47,972 nucleotides of DNA, from NCBI GenBank assembly GCA_015066345.1, contig SVOQ01000020.1:1-47972 (forward strand), given 5' to 3'. Of the stretch, positions 16,156 through 24,506 are shown in pieces; position 1 is the first letter of the stretch, and the number at the start of each line of letters is the position of its first letter. The DNA comes from Oscillospiraceae bacterium. GTDB lineage: Bacteria > Bacillota > Clostridia > Oscillospirales > Acutalibacteraceae. Under the pieces are notes generated by a model. It saw only the letters and a list, made by a program, of their open reading frames with translations. It searched no databases and was not told the DNA's origin. The position numbers and the translations under genes are program-made.

Positions 16156-16497
16156 TTATTTTTCTGCCTTTTCAACAATCTCCGCAAAGCCATAAACAAT
16201 AGCAGAAAGAAATCTTGCAAGAACAATAAGTATGATTAAAAATGTAATAATGGGAAGTATTATAAGTGCAATTAAATCAAATCCAACATAAATGCCCAAA
16301 ACTATTGTACCTACACCAACAAAAGTAATAGCAAGGAAAATGTTGATAACAAAAAGCAATATAGAAAAACGTTTAAGTGATGCAGAACAATTTCTGAAAA
16401 ACTTCATTTCCCCGCCTTTTGATTTAGTTTCTTCTTTTTTTACTTCAGGTGTTTCAGTTACTTCTGTAACGGTTTCATTAATAATATTTTCGCTCAT
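16156..16497 (-). CDS. small membrane protein, two predicted TM segments
   Basis: The family is not recognised. The 113 residues begin with about 35 polar, charged residues rich in Glu and Lys (MSENIINETVTEVTETPEV) and contain two long hydrophobic stretches, about 44-66 and 68-90. A short Lys/Glu C-terminus follows. The first helix starts after FFRNCSASLKRF, so the basic N-terminal side is expected in the cytoplasm. It is 15 bases behind the lipoprotein gene, likely co-transcribed, so the two may act together at the membrane. Confidence 0.7.
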   Translation of the reverse strand: MSENIINETVTEVTETPEVKKEETKSKGGEMKFFRNCSASLKRFSILLFVINIFLAITFVGVGTIVLGIYVGFDLIALIILPIITFLIILIVLARFLSAIVYGFAEIVEKAEK

Positions 16498-16512
16498 TTC
16501 AATTCTCCTTTA

Positions 16513-17295
16513 TTAATACCAACCGTCGTCAATGTCACCGGTCATAACTTCAATGCCATCCATTCTGGGGGTTGTGGTGGTTGTATTGAGGGGTTTTTTA
16601 CCTTGAGTTGTAGTTGATGAATCCTTGGTAGCAGATGAATTGTTTTTATCTGCCTTTGTTGTTTTTTCGGTAGTAGGTGTTTTATTGGGTTTGGTTACGG
16701 TACCGATAGCATTCTCTTGGGCTGCTTCTGTAACCTCAGGAGGAATTGTATCCTCTTCATCGTCATATACTTCCTTTAAGGAAAGTTGACCGTTAGCCCA
16801 AATGTAGGCAGCGATTTTGGTTTCGCCGTTAATTGTGTTACTTGAATAAATAACCTGATTTTCTGCATCAACTGAAATATTGGTTAAGCCCGAAAGAGAA
16901 ACAGAGAAATCAAATTTTTTTGTTGTGGCATTGAATAGCCAACAGTAGTAATAAATAGTATCGCCGTCAACTGACACTGCAATATAAAAGTCAGGCTCAC
17001 CGTCAAAGTTCATATCCAAAAACTCAGCGTGAGATTTAGCATAGGCTAAATCAAAAGCATATCCCGCATTTGAAGGATAATTAAGAACCTGATACTCTTC
17101 GCCATTGTTTTTGATAACTGTATTTTCCGCACCAACCTCGGCACTGAAAACGAAGTCACCATTTGTAACAGAAACTATGTTACTTTCATTAGTCTGATCG
17201 TCATTATTATCCGTGTCCTTACCACAGGAAACGAATACTGTTAACACAAGAGAAACGCAAATAATAAGGGAACATAATGCAAATATCTTTTTCAT
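16513..17295 (-). CDS. putative lipoprotein with Thr/Ser-rich C-terminal tail
   Basis: The N-terminus is a lipoprotein signal: MKKIFALCSLIICVSLVL followed by the lipobox FVSC, with Cys24 as the lipidation site. Residues about 40-185 form a beta-rich domain with LDMNFDGEPDFYIAVS, an Asp-rich pattern like FG-GAP/VCBS-type calcium-binding motifs. The last 70 residues are low-complexity Thr/Ser/Lys (TTTTT, SATKDSSTTTQ), likely a flexible surface tail. The function is unknown. GGAGG precedes the ATG; it lies 14 bases after the HAD gene. Confidence 0.75.
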   Translation of the reverse strand: MKKIFALCSLIICVSLVLTVFVSCGKDTDNNDDQTNESNIVSVTNGDFVFSAEVGAENTVIKNNGEEYQVLNYPSNAGYAFDLAYAKSHAEFLDMNFDGEPDFYIAVSVDGDTIYYYCWLFNATTKKFDFSVSLSGLTNISVDAENQVIYSSNTINGETKIAAYIWANGQLSLKEVYDDEEDTIPPEVTEAAQENAIGTVTKPNKTPTTEKTTKADKNNSSATKDSSTTTQGKKPLNTTTTTPRMDGIEVMTGDIDDGWY

Positions 17296-17309
17296 AATAT
17301 CCTCCGTAA

Positions 17310-17915
17310 TTAAAAATTCACACCTTTGTCACGTAAAGCAACTTCAAGTGCATTTATATCTTTTTTATAAACGAAACCGCTCATACCGTAATCAACGGCA
17401 CCTTTAATATTCTCGGGAACATCGTCAATAAAAAAGCATTCCTCAGCTTTGAGGGAAAATTTATTGCAAAAAGCTTCGTAAATCTCGGGTTGAGGTTTAA
17501 GAAGTTTGTACAAACAGGAAATAAACATACCGTCCATCAACGAAATAGCAGGTATATCAAGATATCGGTCAAAAAATCGTGGAGTTGCGTTTGAAAGCAA
17601 ATAAACATTGTAACCCGCAATCTTGAGACGTTTTACTAAATCTTCCATACCGTCAAGCACGGGCATATACGGATAAAAGTCCGATAACATCTCGGTAATA
17701 AGTTCGTGGGTTTCAGGAGGAAGTTTCGGTATAACTTCTTCGGTAAATTCATCAGAACGTCTACGACCCGCATCAAGCTCACGCCAAATCGGATTTTTAA
17801 AAACCAATTGGTTTAAAATATCGTGATACTCAGGTGCAAAACATTCATTTAAAGTACGGTCGAAGTTAAAATCAATTAAAACCCCGCCCATATCAAAAAC
17901 AATATTTTTAATCAA
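17310..17915 (-). CDS. HAD-superfamily hydrolase (HAD-IA, YihX/sEH-like)
   Basis: The 201 residues open with the nucleophile motif NIVFDMGGVLIDFN. They continue with LLSNATPRF (motif II), a Lys in LLKPQPEIYEAF (motif III) and FIDDVPENI (motif IV). This set matches small phosphatases related to YihX and the epoxide hydrolase N-terminal domain; the substrate cannot be told. The start is TTG 17915, giving MIKNIVFDMGG as in homologues; AGGA lies ten bases upstream. It heads a three-gene unit with the lipoprotein and membrane protein. Confidence 0.88.
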   Translation of the reverse strand: MIKNIVFDMGGVLIDFNFDRTLNECFAPEYHDILNQLVFKNPIWRELDAGRRRSDEFTEEVIPKLPPETHELITEMLSDFYPYMPVLDGMEDLVKRLKIAGYNVYLLSNATPRFFDRYLDIPAISLMDGMFISCLYKLLKPQPEIYEAFCNKFSLKAEECFFIDDVPENIKGAVDYGMSGFVYKKDINALEVALRDKGVNF

Positions 17916-17945
17916 AATGCATCAATCCTAAATATATATGGTTAC

Positions 17946-17973
17946 ATTATACCATCTATAAAAATTTTTTCAA
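17946..17973 (-). promoter_or_regulatory. promoter of the HAD-lipoprotein unit
   Basis: TTGAAA (17973-17968), a 16-base spacer and TATAAT (17951-17946) preceded by TG at the extended position. Confidence 0.6.
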
Positions 17974-18020
17974 TATTTCTAAAAAAATTTTAAAAATTTG
18001 CTTTTATTTTTTAACAAATG

Positions 18021-18029
18021 TGTTATACT
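18021..18029 (+). promoter_or_regulatory. extended -10 promoter of nagB
   Basis: TGTTATACT is an extended -10 (TATACT at 18024-18029) about 32 bases before the nagB ATG. No good -35 is visible; TTGCTT at 17998 is 20 bases away. Confidence 0.45.
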
Positions 18030-18060
18030 AAAATCTCAAATAATAATCGGAGGGATACAA

Positions 18061-18789
18061 ATGAAAATTATTATTTTAAAAACGGCGGAAGAAATCGGAG
18101 TTGAGGCCGCTAAAATCTTCACTGACGAGGTTAAAAATAACCCTTCATGTGTACTTGGTCTTGCGACAGGTGCTACACCTATTCCCACTTATAAAAACAT
18201 TCAGAAAACCTTTAACGAGGGTGGCATCACATTTAAAGATGTAAAAACATACAATCTTGACGAATATTGTGATTTACCCAAAGCGGATAAAAACAGTTAC
18301 TATACATTTATGCACGAGCAGTTATTTAACGGTCTTGACATCCTTGAGGAAAATGTTCATTTCCTTGACGGTAACACAACAGACTGCGAAGCAGAATGCA
18401 AAAGATACGATGACGAAATCAATAATGCCGGTGGCATTGATATTCAGTTACTCGGTATCGGTAACAATGCTCACATTGGTTTTAACGAACCTGCAGATGA
18501 ATTCACTACCGGTTCATTTAAAGTTAAACTTACAGATAGCACAATCGAAGCAAACAAAATCTATTTTGATGAAAACCCCATGCCCCGTTACGCTTTAACA
18601 ATGGGTATTAAACAGATTATGTCTGCAAAGAAAGTGGTTCTTATTGCAACAGGTCCTAAAAAGGCAGAAGCAGTTCGCAATATGATTGAAGGTCCCGTTA
18701 CCGCTCAGGTTCCTGCTTCAATTTTACAGGAGCATAACGATGTTGTTATTTTCCTCGATGAAGACGCTGCATCACTTCTCAAGAAATAA
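18061..18789 (+). CDS. nagB: glucosamine-6-phosphate deaminase
   Basis: It converts glucosamine 6-phosphate to fructose 6-phosphate and ammonia, feeding amino sugars into glycolysis. The 242 residues contain LGLATGATPIPTYKNI (phosphate loop), YNLDEYCDL (catalytic Asp), LLGIGNNAHIGFNEP (catalytic His/Glu) and KKVVLIATGPKKA. This is the short Firmicutes form without the allosteric tail of the E. coli enzyme (266 residues). The start is ATG 18061, with GGAGGG six bases upstream; a longer in-frame start is not supported. It is monocistronic, with no nagA or transporter next to it. Confidence 0.97.
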   Translation: MKIIILKTAEEIGVEAAKIFTDEVKNNPSCVLGLATGATPIPTYKNIQKTFNEGGITFKDVKTYNLDEYCDLPKADKNSYYTFMHEQLFNGLDILEENVHFLDGNTTDCEAECKRYDDEINNAGGIDIQLLGIGNNAHIGFNEPADEFTTGSFKVKLTDSTIEANKIYFDENPMPRYALTMGIKQIMSAKKVVLIATGPKKAEAVRNMIEGPVTAQVPASILQEHNDVVIFLDEDAASLLKK

Positions 18790-18805
18790 AACAGAATAAA
18801 TATAT

Positions 18806-18846
18806 AAAAACCAATGCACGAGTTCCCACTCGTGCATTGGTTTTTT
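18806..18846. terminator. bidirectional terminator between nagB and the convergent lipoprotein gene
   Basis: AACCAATGCACGAGT/ACTCGTGCATTGGTT forms a perfect 15-bp stem with a 4-base loop. A T-run follows on plus and an A-run (T on minus) lies on the other side. Confidence 0.92.
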
Positions 18847-18854
18847 GATGTGTT

Positions 18855-19343
18855 TTATGTAATTATCAGTGTATATGATACATTACCCTGGTTTTCATAA
18901 ACTTCTAATTTAACAAAATCATTGTTAATTGTACGCTCAATATAACAACAATCTTTTTGTGAATCGTAACTCTCGGTAACAAAGACATTTCCGTTTTCAC
19001 TAAAAAACTGCCAGATTAAAACCGGTAAATAATTATCCGGTAGAGTCTCTTTATCAAAAGAATGAGTTAACCCTGAATAAAACACCTGACAATTTTGCGG
19101 TGTTACCTTATATGCAATACCGTCATAAGCAGTATTATTTTCACCTAATGTGAAATTAAGAACACTTCTCGAAAACTGCAGTTTTATATCATAAATGTTT
19201 TGTTTATATGTCAGTTGAACATCCTTAACCTCGTTAAAATTTACTTCCGTATGTGAATGCGATTTAAAATGATTAGTGCAAGATGTAAACAAAAAAACGC
19301 ACAAAACCAATAATACGCATATTTTAACGGTTAATTTAATCAA
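18855..19343 (-). CDS. putative small lipoprotein
   Basis: The 162 residues start with a basic hydrophobic signal (MIKLTVKICVLLVLCVFLF) and lipobox FTSC. The rest looks like a single beta-rich domain with no recognised motif. I favour TTG 19343, which has AAGG six bases upstream; GTG 19349 is in frame but sits on the Shine-Dalgarno. It overlaps the end of nnrD by eight bases, so it is probably translated from the same transcript. The function is unknown. Confidence 0.7.
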   Translation of the reverse strand: MIKLTVKICVLLVLCVFLFTSCTNHFKSHSHTEVNFNEVKDVQLTYKQNIYDIKLQFSRSVLNFTLGENNTAYDGIAYKVTPQNCQVFYSGLTHSFDKETLPDNYLPVLIWQFFSENGNVFVTESYDSQKDCCYIERTINNDFVKLEVYENQGNVSYTLIIT

Positions 19344-20232
19344 TAACACCCTTTTCGATTATAGAGTATACCTTAGGTAAAGCCTTAGCACAATCCGTAG
19401 GTAACATTGAATACTCCGAAAACTCATTTTTGAGCATATCGGCACTCAATCCGTGAACAAAAGCACCAAGGACGGCACTCTTAAACAAGTCGCCTTTAAA
19501 TGCAGGTGTAAGACCCGCGATAATTCCCGAGAGCAAATCCCCTGCTCCACCTTTAGAAAGACCTGTATTACCGGTTTTATTTATATAAACAGTATCTGCT
19601 TCGGAGTTACAGATAATTGTCTCGTGACCCTTCAAAAGAACATTTACATTATATTCCTTACAAAAATCCGCGGTGATTTCAAATCGGTTACTTTCAACTT
19701 CCTCAATACTTTTAGCGGTAAGACGAGCCATTTCCCCCGGATGGGGTGTAAGAAGAATCGGTGACTTTGCCTTTTTAAGATATTGAGGACAAAGAGAAAG
19801 ACAGTTAATTGAATCCGCATCTAAAATTAACGGTTTACTGCAATTCTCAATAAGTGAGGTTGTAATAAGGCTCGGTGCAAACCCCGTACCTAACCCGCAA
19901 CCTACCATAACTACATCTGCTTTTTCTGCAGATTCAAGAATGGTCGGTACCGCAGTATAGTCAACAAAACCCCTATCATCTGAAGTTAAAGGTAAAAAGA
20001 GATTTTCGGTGAGCCTTGAAGTAAGAGAGTTATATAAAACATCAGGAAAAGCTAATGTAACAAGTCCTGCACCGCTACGCAAAGTACCCTCAGTTGCGAG
20101 AACACAGCAACCAACCATATTTCTGCTACCGCATATCAAAAGTACTTTACCGAAAGTACCTTTATTACCGTCAATATCCCTTTTGGGTAGCATATCGTTA
20201 GCCGACTTTAAATCCAATGATTTAATAATCAT
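19336..20232 (-). CDS. nnrD: ADP-dependent NAD(P)H-hydrate dehydratase
   Basis: It repairs hydrated NADH or NADPH, reversing damage by heat or side reactions. The 298 residues form the ribokinase-like YjeF C-terminal domain: NKGTFGKVLLICGSRNMVGC (substrate loop), RSGAGLVTLAFP, LLTPHPGEMARL and KGGAGDLLSGIIAGL with the catalytic Asp. The epimerase half (NnrE), often fused in other bacteria, is absent here and may be encoded elsewhere. The RBS AGAGGTG precedes the ATG. Confidence 0.94.
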   Translation of the reverse strand: MIIKSLDLKSANDMLPKRDIDGNKGTFGKVLLICGSRNMVGCCVLATEGTLRSGAGLVTLAFPDVLYNSLTSRLTENLFLPLTSDDRGFVDYTAVPTILESAEKADVVMVGCGLGTGFAPSLITTSLIENCSKPLILDADSINCLSLCPQYLKKAKSPILLTPHPGEMARLTAKSIEEVESNRFEITADFCKEYNVNVLLKGHETIICNSEADTVYINKTGNTGLSKGGAGDLLSGIIAGLTPAFKGDLFKSAVLGAFVHGLSADMLKNEFSEYSMLPTDCAKALPKVYSIIEKGVID

Positions 20233-20264
20233 AAAATCACCTCTTGATATTTATGATTATATTA

Positions 20265-20285
20265 TAACGAAATCTTTTGTGTCAA
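20265..20285 (-). promoter_or_regulatory. possible nnrD promoter
   Basis: TTGACA (20285-20280) lies inside the end of the upstream small gene. A -10-like TAATAT follows after about 15 bases, a short spacer, so the assignment is tentative. Confidence 0.35.
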
Positions 20286-20566
20286 GCCACAAGAACATCT
20301 TCAATTCTGGATGCTTTATTGATATTAGCGAGCATCTGTGCATATTCCTCATTATACTGTGCAGTGCGAATATCTTCAACTTTAGTATTAACTTTTCTAT
20401 TTTTCTTTTCCTGAACGGTTAAATACAATGCTTTGAAAAAAGCCTTAACATACTTTTTAACCTTACGTTCAAATCTGATTAAGTCCTTTTCTCTGAAAAT
20501 TGTATATGCACCGATGAGAATAAGGGTTAACATAAAAACTATCTGTAATGATGCGAATGTTGTCAT
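20282..20566 (-). CDS. small single-pass membrane protein
   Basis: The 94 residues have an N-terminal hydrophobic helix (MTTFASLQIVFMLTLILIGAYTIF) followed by a strongly basic amphipathic stretch (REKDLIRFERKVKKYVKAF) and a polar tail ending IEDVLVA. By the positive-inside rule the long part would be cytoplasmic. The start ATG 20566 has GGAGG eight bases upstream; a longer frame upstream lacks an RBS and runs through the promoter. No family is recognised. Its promoter is flanked by inverted LexA-like half-sites, so an SOS-induced role is possible. The usual SOS division inhibitor YneA differs in having an extracellular LysM domain. Confidence 0.65.
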   Translation of the reverse strand: MTTFASLQIVFMLTLILIGAYTIFREKDLIRFERKVKKYVKAFFKALYLTVQEKKNRKVNTKVEDIRTAQYNEEYAQMLANINKASRIEDVLVA

Positions 20567-20589
20567 AAATATTACCTCCGAACAAATAA

Positions 20590-20653
20590 CGAACATTTGT
20601 TTTTGTGATTTCATTATAGCACCTTTTTCGCCAAAGTCAACACAAATGTTTCG
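20590..20653 (-). promoter_or_regulatory. promoter with flanking inverted operator-like repeats
   Basis: The promoter is TTGACT (20640-20635), a 16-base spacer and TATAAT (20618-20613) with extended TG. AACATTTGT at 20592-20600 and its exact complement ACAAATGTT at 20642-20650 flank it. The downstream site, CGAACATTTGTTTT on plus, resembles the Firmicutes LexA box CGAACRNRYGTTYC with two mismatches and overlaps the predicted start site. The upstream site abuts the -35. Confidence 0.5.
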
Positions 20654-20905
20654 TTTATTTTCGTTTTTTAGTCCTTTTTTAGGTACTTTGAGTCGTTTTT
20701 TAGCAAATTTTCTTGGTTTTCGCTGAAAAAAGTTGCTTTTTTCAACATATAAAAAACCAACAAAACCATATAAAACAGAACATATCTTCTGATAAACCGA
20801 ACAAAAATTTTCTCGTGTTTTTTTAAAATTAGGTATTTATCTTTTACTATAAATAATGTATAATATGAAAGATAATACGCAAATATGACTTTTTGAGGTA
20901 TAAAT
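20654..20905. other. intergenic region before obg
   Basis: Non-coding and AT-rich. It holds a perfect hairpin TGAAAAAAG/CTTTTTTCA with a 3-base loop at 20724-20744, which could act as a weak terminator in either direction. It also holds a probable obg -10, TATAAT at 20859-20864, without a clear -35. I see no gene in it. Confidence 0.45.
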
Positions 20906-22177
20906 ATGTTTGTTGATAAAGCGAAAATACGCATTATAGCAGGTAATGGCGGTAACGGTGCCGTTGCCTTTCACAGAGAAAAATATATCAATGCAGGTGG
21001 TCCTGACGGCGGTGACGGCGGCAGAGGCGGTAATATCGTTTTTCAGGTTGATGACAACCTCTCTACCCTTTCCGACTTCCGTTACAAAAGAAAATATAAA
21101 GCCCAAAGCGGTGAAAACGGCAGAGGTTCACATTGTAACGGTAAAAAGGGTGAAGACCTTATTATAAAAGTTCCGCGCGGTACTGTTATAAAAGAAGTTG
21201 AAACAGGCTTCGTTATGGCGGATATGAGCGTTGAGGAAACCTTTATTGCAGCAAAAGGCGGTAAAGGAGGTTGGGGTAACTCACACTTTAAAACTTCCAC
21301 AAGACAGACTCCCCGATTCGCAAAAGACGGTGCTCCCGGCGAGGATTGGGAGGTTACACTTGAACTTAAAATGTTAGCAGATGTAGGCTTAATCGGTTTC
21401 CCCAATGTTGGTAAATCCACCTTAATCTCCATAGTCAGCGAGGCAAAGCCCATTATTGCAGACTACCATTTTACTACCCTTATCCCCGTTCCCGGTGTTG
21501 TAAGAATGGGTCCTGAAAGCAGTTTCGTAATGGCGGATATTCCCGGTATCATTGAGGGTGCAAGTGACGGTATAGGCCTCGGTCACGAATTCTTAAGACA
21601 TATTGAACGTTGTCGCTTACTTGTTCACATTGTTGACGTTGCTGGTAGCGAAGGCAGAGACCCCATTGAGGATTTTGAAGCGATTAATGACGAACTTAAG
21701 AAATATAACGAAGAACTCATTAACTATCCTCAGATAGTTGCCGGTAACAAAATCGACCTTGCCACCGACGAACAAAGAGAAACCTTCAAAGAATATATAC
21801 GCGAAAAAGGGCTTGACTATTACGAAATTATAGCGCCCATTGCTGAGGGTACTCAGGAACTTATCAATGCGGTAGCCGCTGAACTTCAGAAACTCCCCCC
21901 CGTAAGAATTTACGAAAAACAGGAAATCACACCTAAGGAAATTTTACGTACTGCAAAACAGGATTACAAAATCCGTGTTGAGGGTGATGTTTTCATAGTT
22001 GAGGCTGAATGGCTCGGTAAAATACTTATGAAAACCGACCTTAATGACTACGAATCATTACAGTACTTCCAGAATGTTCTGCAGACAAGCGGTATAATTC
22101 AATCCCTTATCGACAGAGGTATTACCGAAGGTGATACCGTAAGTATTTACGACTTGGAGTTTGACTATGTTCCCTGA
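20906..22177 (+). CDS. obg: GTPase Obg/CgtA
   Basis: This ribosome-associated GTPase is involved in 50S maturation and stress signalling. The 423 residues show the glycine-rich OBG fold (GNGGNGAVAFHREKY, GGPDGGDGGRGGN). The G domain follows: GFPNVGKSTL (G1), DIPGIIEGA (G3) and NKID (G4). A C-terminal OCT domain of about 75 residues completes it; OCT is typical of Gram-positive Obg. GAGGTA precedes the ATG. It heads obg-mrnC-lepA. Confidence 0.97.
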   Translation: MFVDKAKIRIIAGNGGNGAVAFHREKYINAGGPDGGDGGRGGNIVFQVDDNLSTLSDFRYKRKYKAQSGENGRGSHCNGKKGEDLIIKVPRGTVIKEVETGFVMADMSVEETFIAAKGGKGGWGNSHFKTSTRQTPRFAKDGAPGEDWEVTLELKMLADVGLIGFPNVGKSTLISIVSEAKPIIADYHFTTLIPVPGVVRMGPESSFVMADIPGIIEGASDGIGLGHEFLRHIERCRLLVHIVDVAGSEGRDPIEDFEAINDELKKYNEELINYPQIVAGNKIDLATDEQRETFKEYIREKGLDYYEIIAPIAEGTQELINAVAAELQKLPPVRIYEKQEITPKEILRTAKQDYKIRVEGDVFIVEAEWLGKILMKTDLNDYESLQYFQNVLQTSGIIQSLIDRGITEGDTVSIYDLEFDYVP

Positions 22178-22616
22178 TGAATCAAACATTTTAAATAAAA
22201 TATGCCAACCCTTAAGCGAAAAAGAGGCTCGAATGTATAGTCCCCTTACTTTGGCTTTTCTGGGTGACGCAGTTTACAGTTTACTTGTTCGTAATATGTT
22301 GGCTCTTTCCGCCAACAAACCTACGGGTAAACTACATAAAGAATCTATAACCTACGTCAACGCGGCGTTTCAGGCACAAGCAATAAAAGAGTTACTTCCC
22401 CACCTTAACGAAAATGAAGAATACATTTTCAAACGCGGAAGAAACGCCCACAGTGCCCATTCACCAAAAAATCAGAGTGATGCAGATTACCGTTACGCAA
22501 CGGGGCTTGAAACTCTTTACGGATATTTATATCTGTGCGGTGAAACTGAGAGAATTAAAGAAATATTCAACCTCAGTACTTACAAAGTTTATATTGAAAA
22601 CCAAAACAACAAATAA
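22167..22616 (+). CDS. mrnC: mini-ribonuclease III
   Basis: Mini-III matures the 23S rRNA ends in Firmicutes. It is an RNase III catalytic domain without the dsRNA-binding domain, here 149 residues. The signature is LAFLGDAVYSLLVRNML, with the catalytic Asp, and a later ATGLETLYGYLYL with the catalytic Glu. I start at ATG 22167, with GGAG seven bases upstream; this overlaps the obg end by 11 bases. An in-frame TTG two codons earlier is less likely. Confidence 0.94.
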   Translation: MFPDESNILNKICQPLSEKEARMYSPLTLAFLGDAVYSLLVRNMLALSANKPTGKLHKESITYVNAAFQAQAIKELLPHLNENEEYIFKRGRNAHSAHSPKNQSDADYRYATGLETLYGYLYLCGETERIKEIFNLSTYKVYIENQNNK

Positions 22617-22643
22617 GAGATATTTACTGAAAGGAAACTGAAA

Positions 22644-24458
22644 ATGTCCCTTGTAAAGAAAGAAGATATACGAAATTTTTCAATTATTGCTCATATCGAC
22701 CACGGTAAATCTACCCTTGCAGACAGATTACTTGAAATAACCGATTCTGTTTCAAAACGCGATATGGAGGCTCAGATTCTTGATGATATGGACCTCGAAA
22801 AAGAAAGAGGTATCACCATCAAGGCTCACGCCGTAAAACTTGACTACAAAGCCAATGACGGCAAAACATACCGACTTAATCTCATTGACACCCCCGGTCA
22901 CGTTGACTTTAACTACGAGGTGTCACGCTCCCTTGCGGCTTGTGAAGGTGCAATACTTATTATTGATGCATCCCAGGGTATTGAGGCTCAAACTCTCGGT
23001 AACACCTATCTTGCCCTTGACCATAATCTTGAACTTGTACCGGTTATTAATAAAATAGACCTTCCCTCTGCCGACCCTGACAGAGTTGCAAATGAAGTGG
23101 AAGAAATTATCGGTTTGCCCTGTGATACTGCTCCCCGTGTTTCTGCTAAAACGGGTGAAAATGTGCAACAGGTACTTGAACAGATAGTCGAGTTAGTCCC
23201 CCCACCCGAGGGTGACGACGATGCACCCTTACGTGCTTTGATTTTTGACTCTGTTTACGATAATTATAAAGGTGTTATTGTTTACGTGCGTATTGTGGAC
23301 GGTACAATAAAACCCGGTGACACTATGAAAATGATGGCAACGGGTGCGGAATTCACGGTTGTTGAAACAGGTACAATGAAAGCTACGGGACTTCAACCCA
23401 CAAGTAAACTTTGTTCGGGTGAAGTTGGTTATATTACCGCATCAATTAAAACCGTACGTGATGCAGTTGTTGGTGATACAGTCACCCTTTCACAAAAACC
23501 TGCATCAGAGCCACTCCCCGGTTACAGAAAAGCAACTCCAATGGTTTATTGCGGTATTTACCCCGCAGACGGTGCGGACTACGAAAATTTACACGAGGCA
23601 TTGGAAAAGTTACAGTTAAACGATGCTTCCCTTTCATATGAACCCGAAACATCCGGTGCTCTCGGCTTTGGTTTCCGTTGCGGTTTCCTCGGTCTTTTGC
23701 ATCTTGAAATTATTCAGGAAAGACTTGAAAGAGAATACGACCTCGACCTTGTAACAACAGTTCCGAGCGTTGTTTATAAAATACATCTTACTAACGGTGA
23801 GGTTATTGAAATTGATAACCCAACTCACTACCCTGACCCCGCATTAATCGACTTCAGTGAGGAACCCGTTGCGGATGCTCATATTTACGCACCTCAGGAA
23901 TACGTTGGCTCGGTTATGGAACTTTGTCAGGAGCGTCGCGGTACATTTAAGAATATGGATTATATTTCAGGTGACCGTGTTGAGATTAAATACGATTTAC
24001 CCCTTAATGAAATTATCTACGACTTCTTTGATGCTCTTAAATCAAGAACCCGCGGTTACGCATCTTTGGACTATGAAATTTCCGAATACAAACGTTCAAA
24101 CCTCGTTAAACTTGACGTTCTTTTAAACGGCGATGTTGTTGACGCACTCTCATTCATTGTTCACGCCGATAAAGCTTACGGCAGAGCAAGAAAGATAGCA
24201 GAAAAACTCAAAGACAATATTCCGAGACAGATGTTTGAAATCCCCATTCAGATTGCCATTGGCGGTAAAGTTATTGCAAGAGAAACAGTTAAAGCAATGC
24301 GTAAAGACGTTCTTGCAAAATGTTACGGTGGTGACATTACCCGTAAGAAAAAACTTCTTGAAAAACAGAAGGAAGGTAAAAAGCGTATGCGTTCCTTCGG
24401 TACTGTTGAAGTTCCGCAGGAAGCATTTATGGCAATTCTTAAACTTGATGAAGATTAA
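22644..24458 (+). CDS. lepA: elongation factor 4 (LepA)
   Basis: This ribosomal back-translocase/biogenesis GTPase of 604 residues has the usual length. G1 is [17 protein letters not shown]2 lies in [10 protein letters not shown]3 is [12 protein letters not shown] and G4 is NKIDLP. Domains II and III, the EF-G domain V-like part and the LepA-specific C-terminal domain ([16 protein letters not shown]) are present. AAAGGAAA precedes the ATG, 27 bases behind mrnC. Confidence 0.97.
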   Translation: MSLVKKEDIRNFSIIAHIDHGKSTLADRLLEITDSVSKRDMEAQILDDMDLEKERGITIKAHAVKLDYKANDGKTYRLNLIDTPGHVDFNYEVSRSLAACEGAILIIDASQGIEAQTLGNTYLALDHNLELVPVINKIDLPSADPDRVANEVEEIIGLPCDTAPRVSAKTGENVQQVLEQIVELVPPPEGDDDAPLRALIFDSVYDNYKGVIVYVRIVDGTIKPGDTMKMMATGAEFTVVETGTMKATGLQPTSKLCSGEVGYITASIKTVRDAVVGDTVTLSQKPASEPLPGYRKATPMVYCGIYPADGADYENLHEALEKLQLNDASLSYEPETSGALGFGFRCGFLGLLHLEIIQERLEREYDLDLVTTVPSVVYKIHLTNGEVIEIDNPTHYPDPALIDFSEEPVADAHIYAPQEYVGSVMELCQERRGTFKNMDYISGDRVEIKYDLPLNEIIYDFFDALKSRTRGYASLDYEISEYKRSNLVKLDVLLNGDVVDALSFIVHADKAYGRARKIAEKLKDNIPRQMFEIPIQIAIGGKVIARETVKAMRKDVLAKCYGGDITRKKKLLEKQKEGKKRMRSFGTVEVPQEAFMAILKLDED

Positions 24459-24464
24459 TAATAA

Positions 24465-24488
24465 AGCCGAAAGAGTATTCTTTCGGCT
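24465..24488 (+). terminator. hairpin between lepA and the GH36 gene
   Basis: AGCCGAAAGA/TCTTTCGGCT forms a 10-bp stem with a 4-base loop. The following plus-strand bases (AAATTTC) are not a good U-tract, so it may only partly stop transcription before the glycosidase gene. Confidence 0.45.
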
Positions 24489-24506
24489 AAATTTCAAGGT
24501 GATTAA

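Noticed and set aside
16156-16497. assignment of the small membrane protein to a named DUF
   Set aside because: Two TM segments and a polar start are too little to name a family with confidence.
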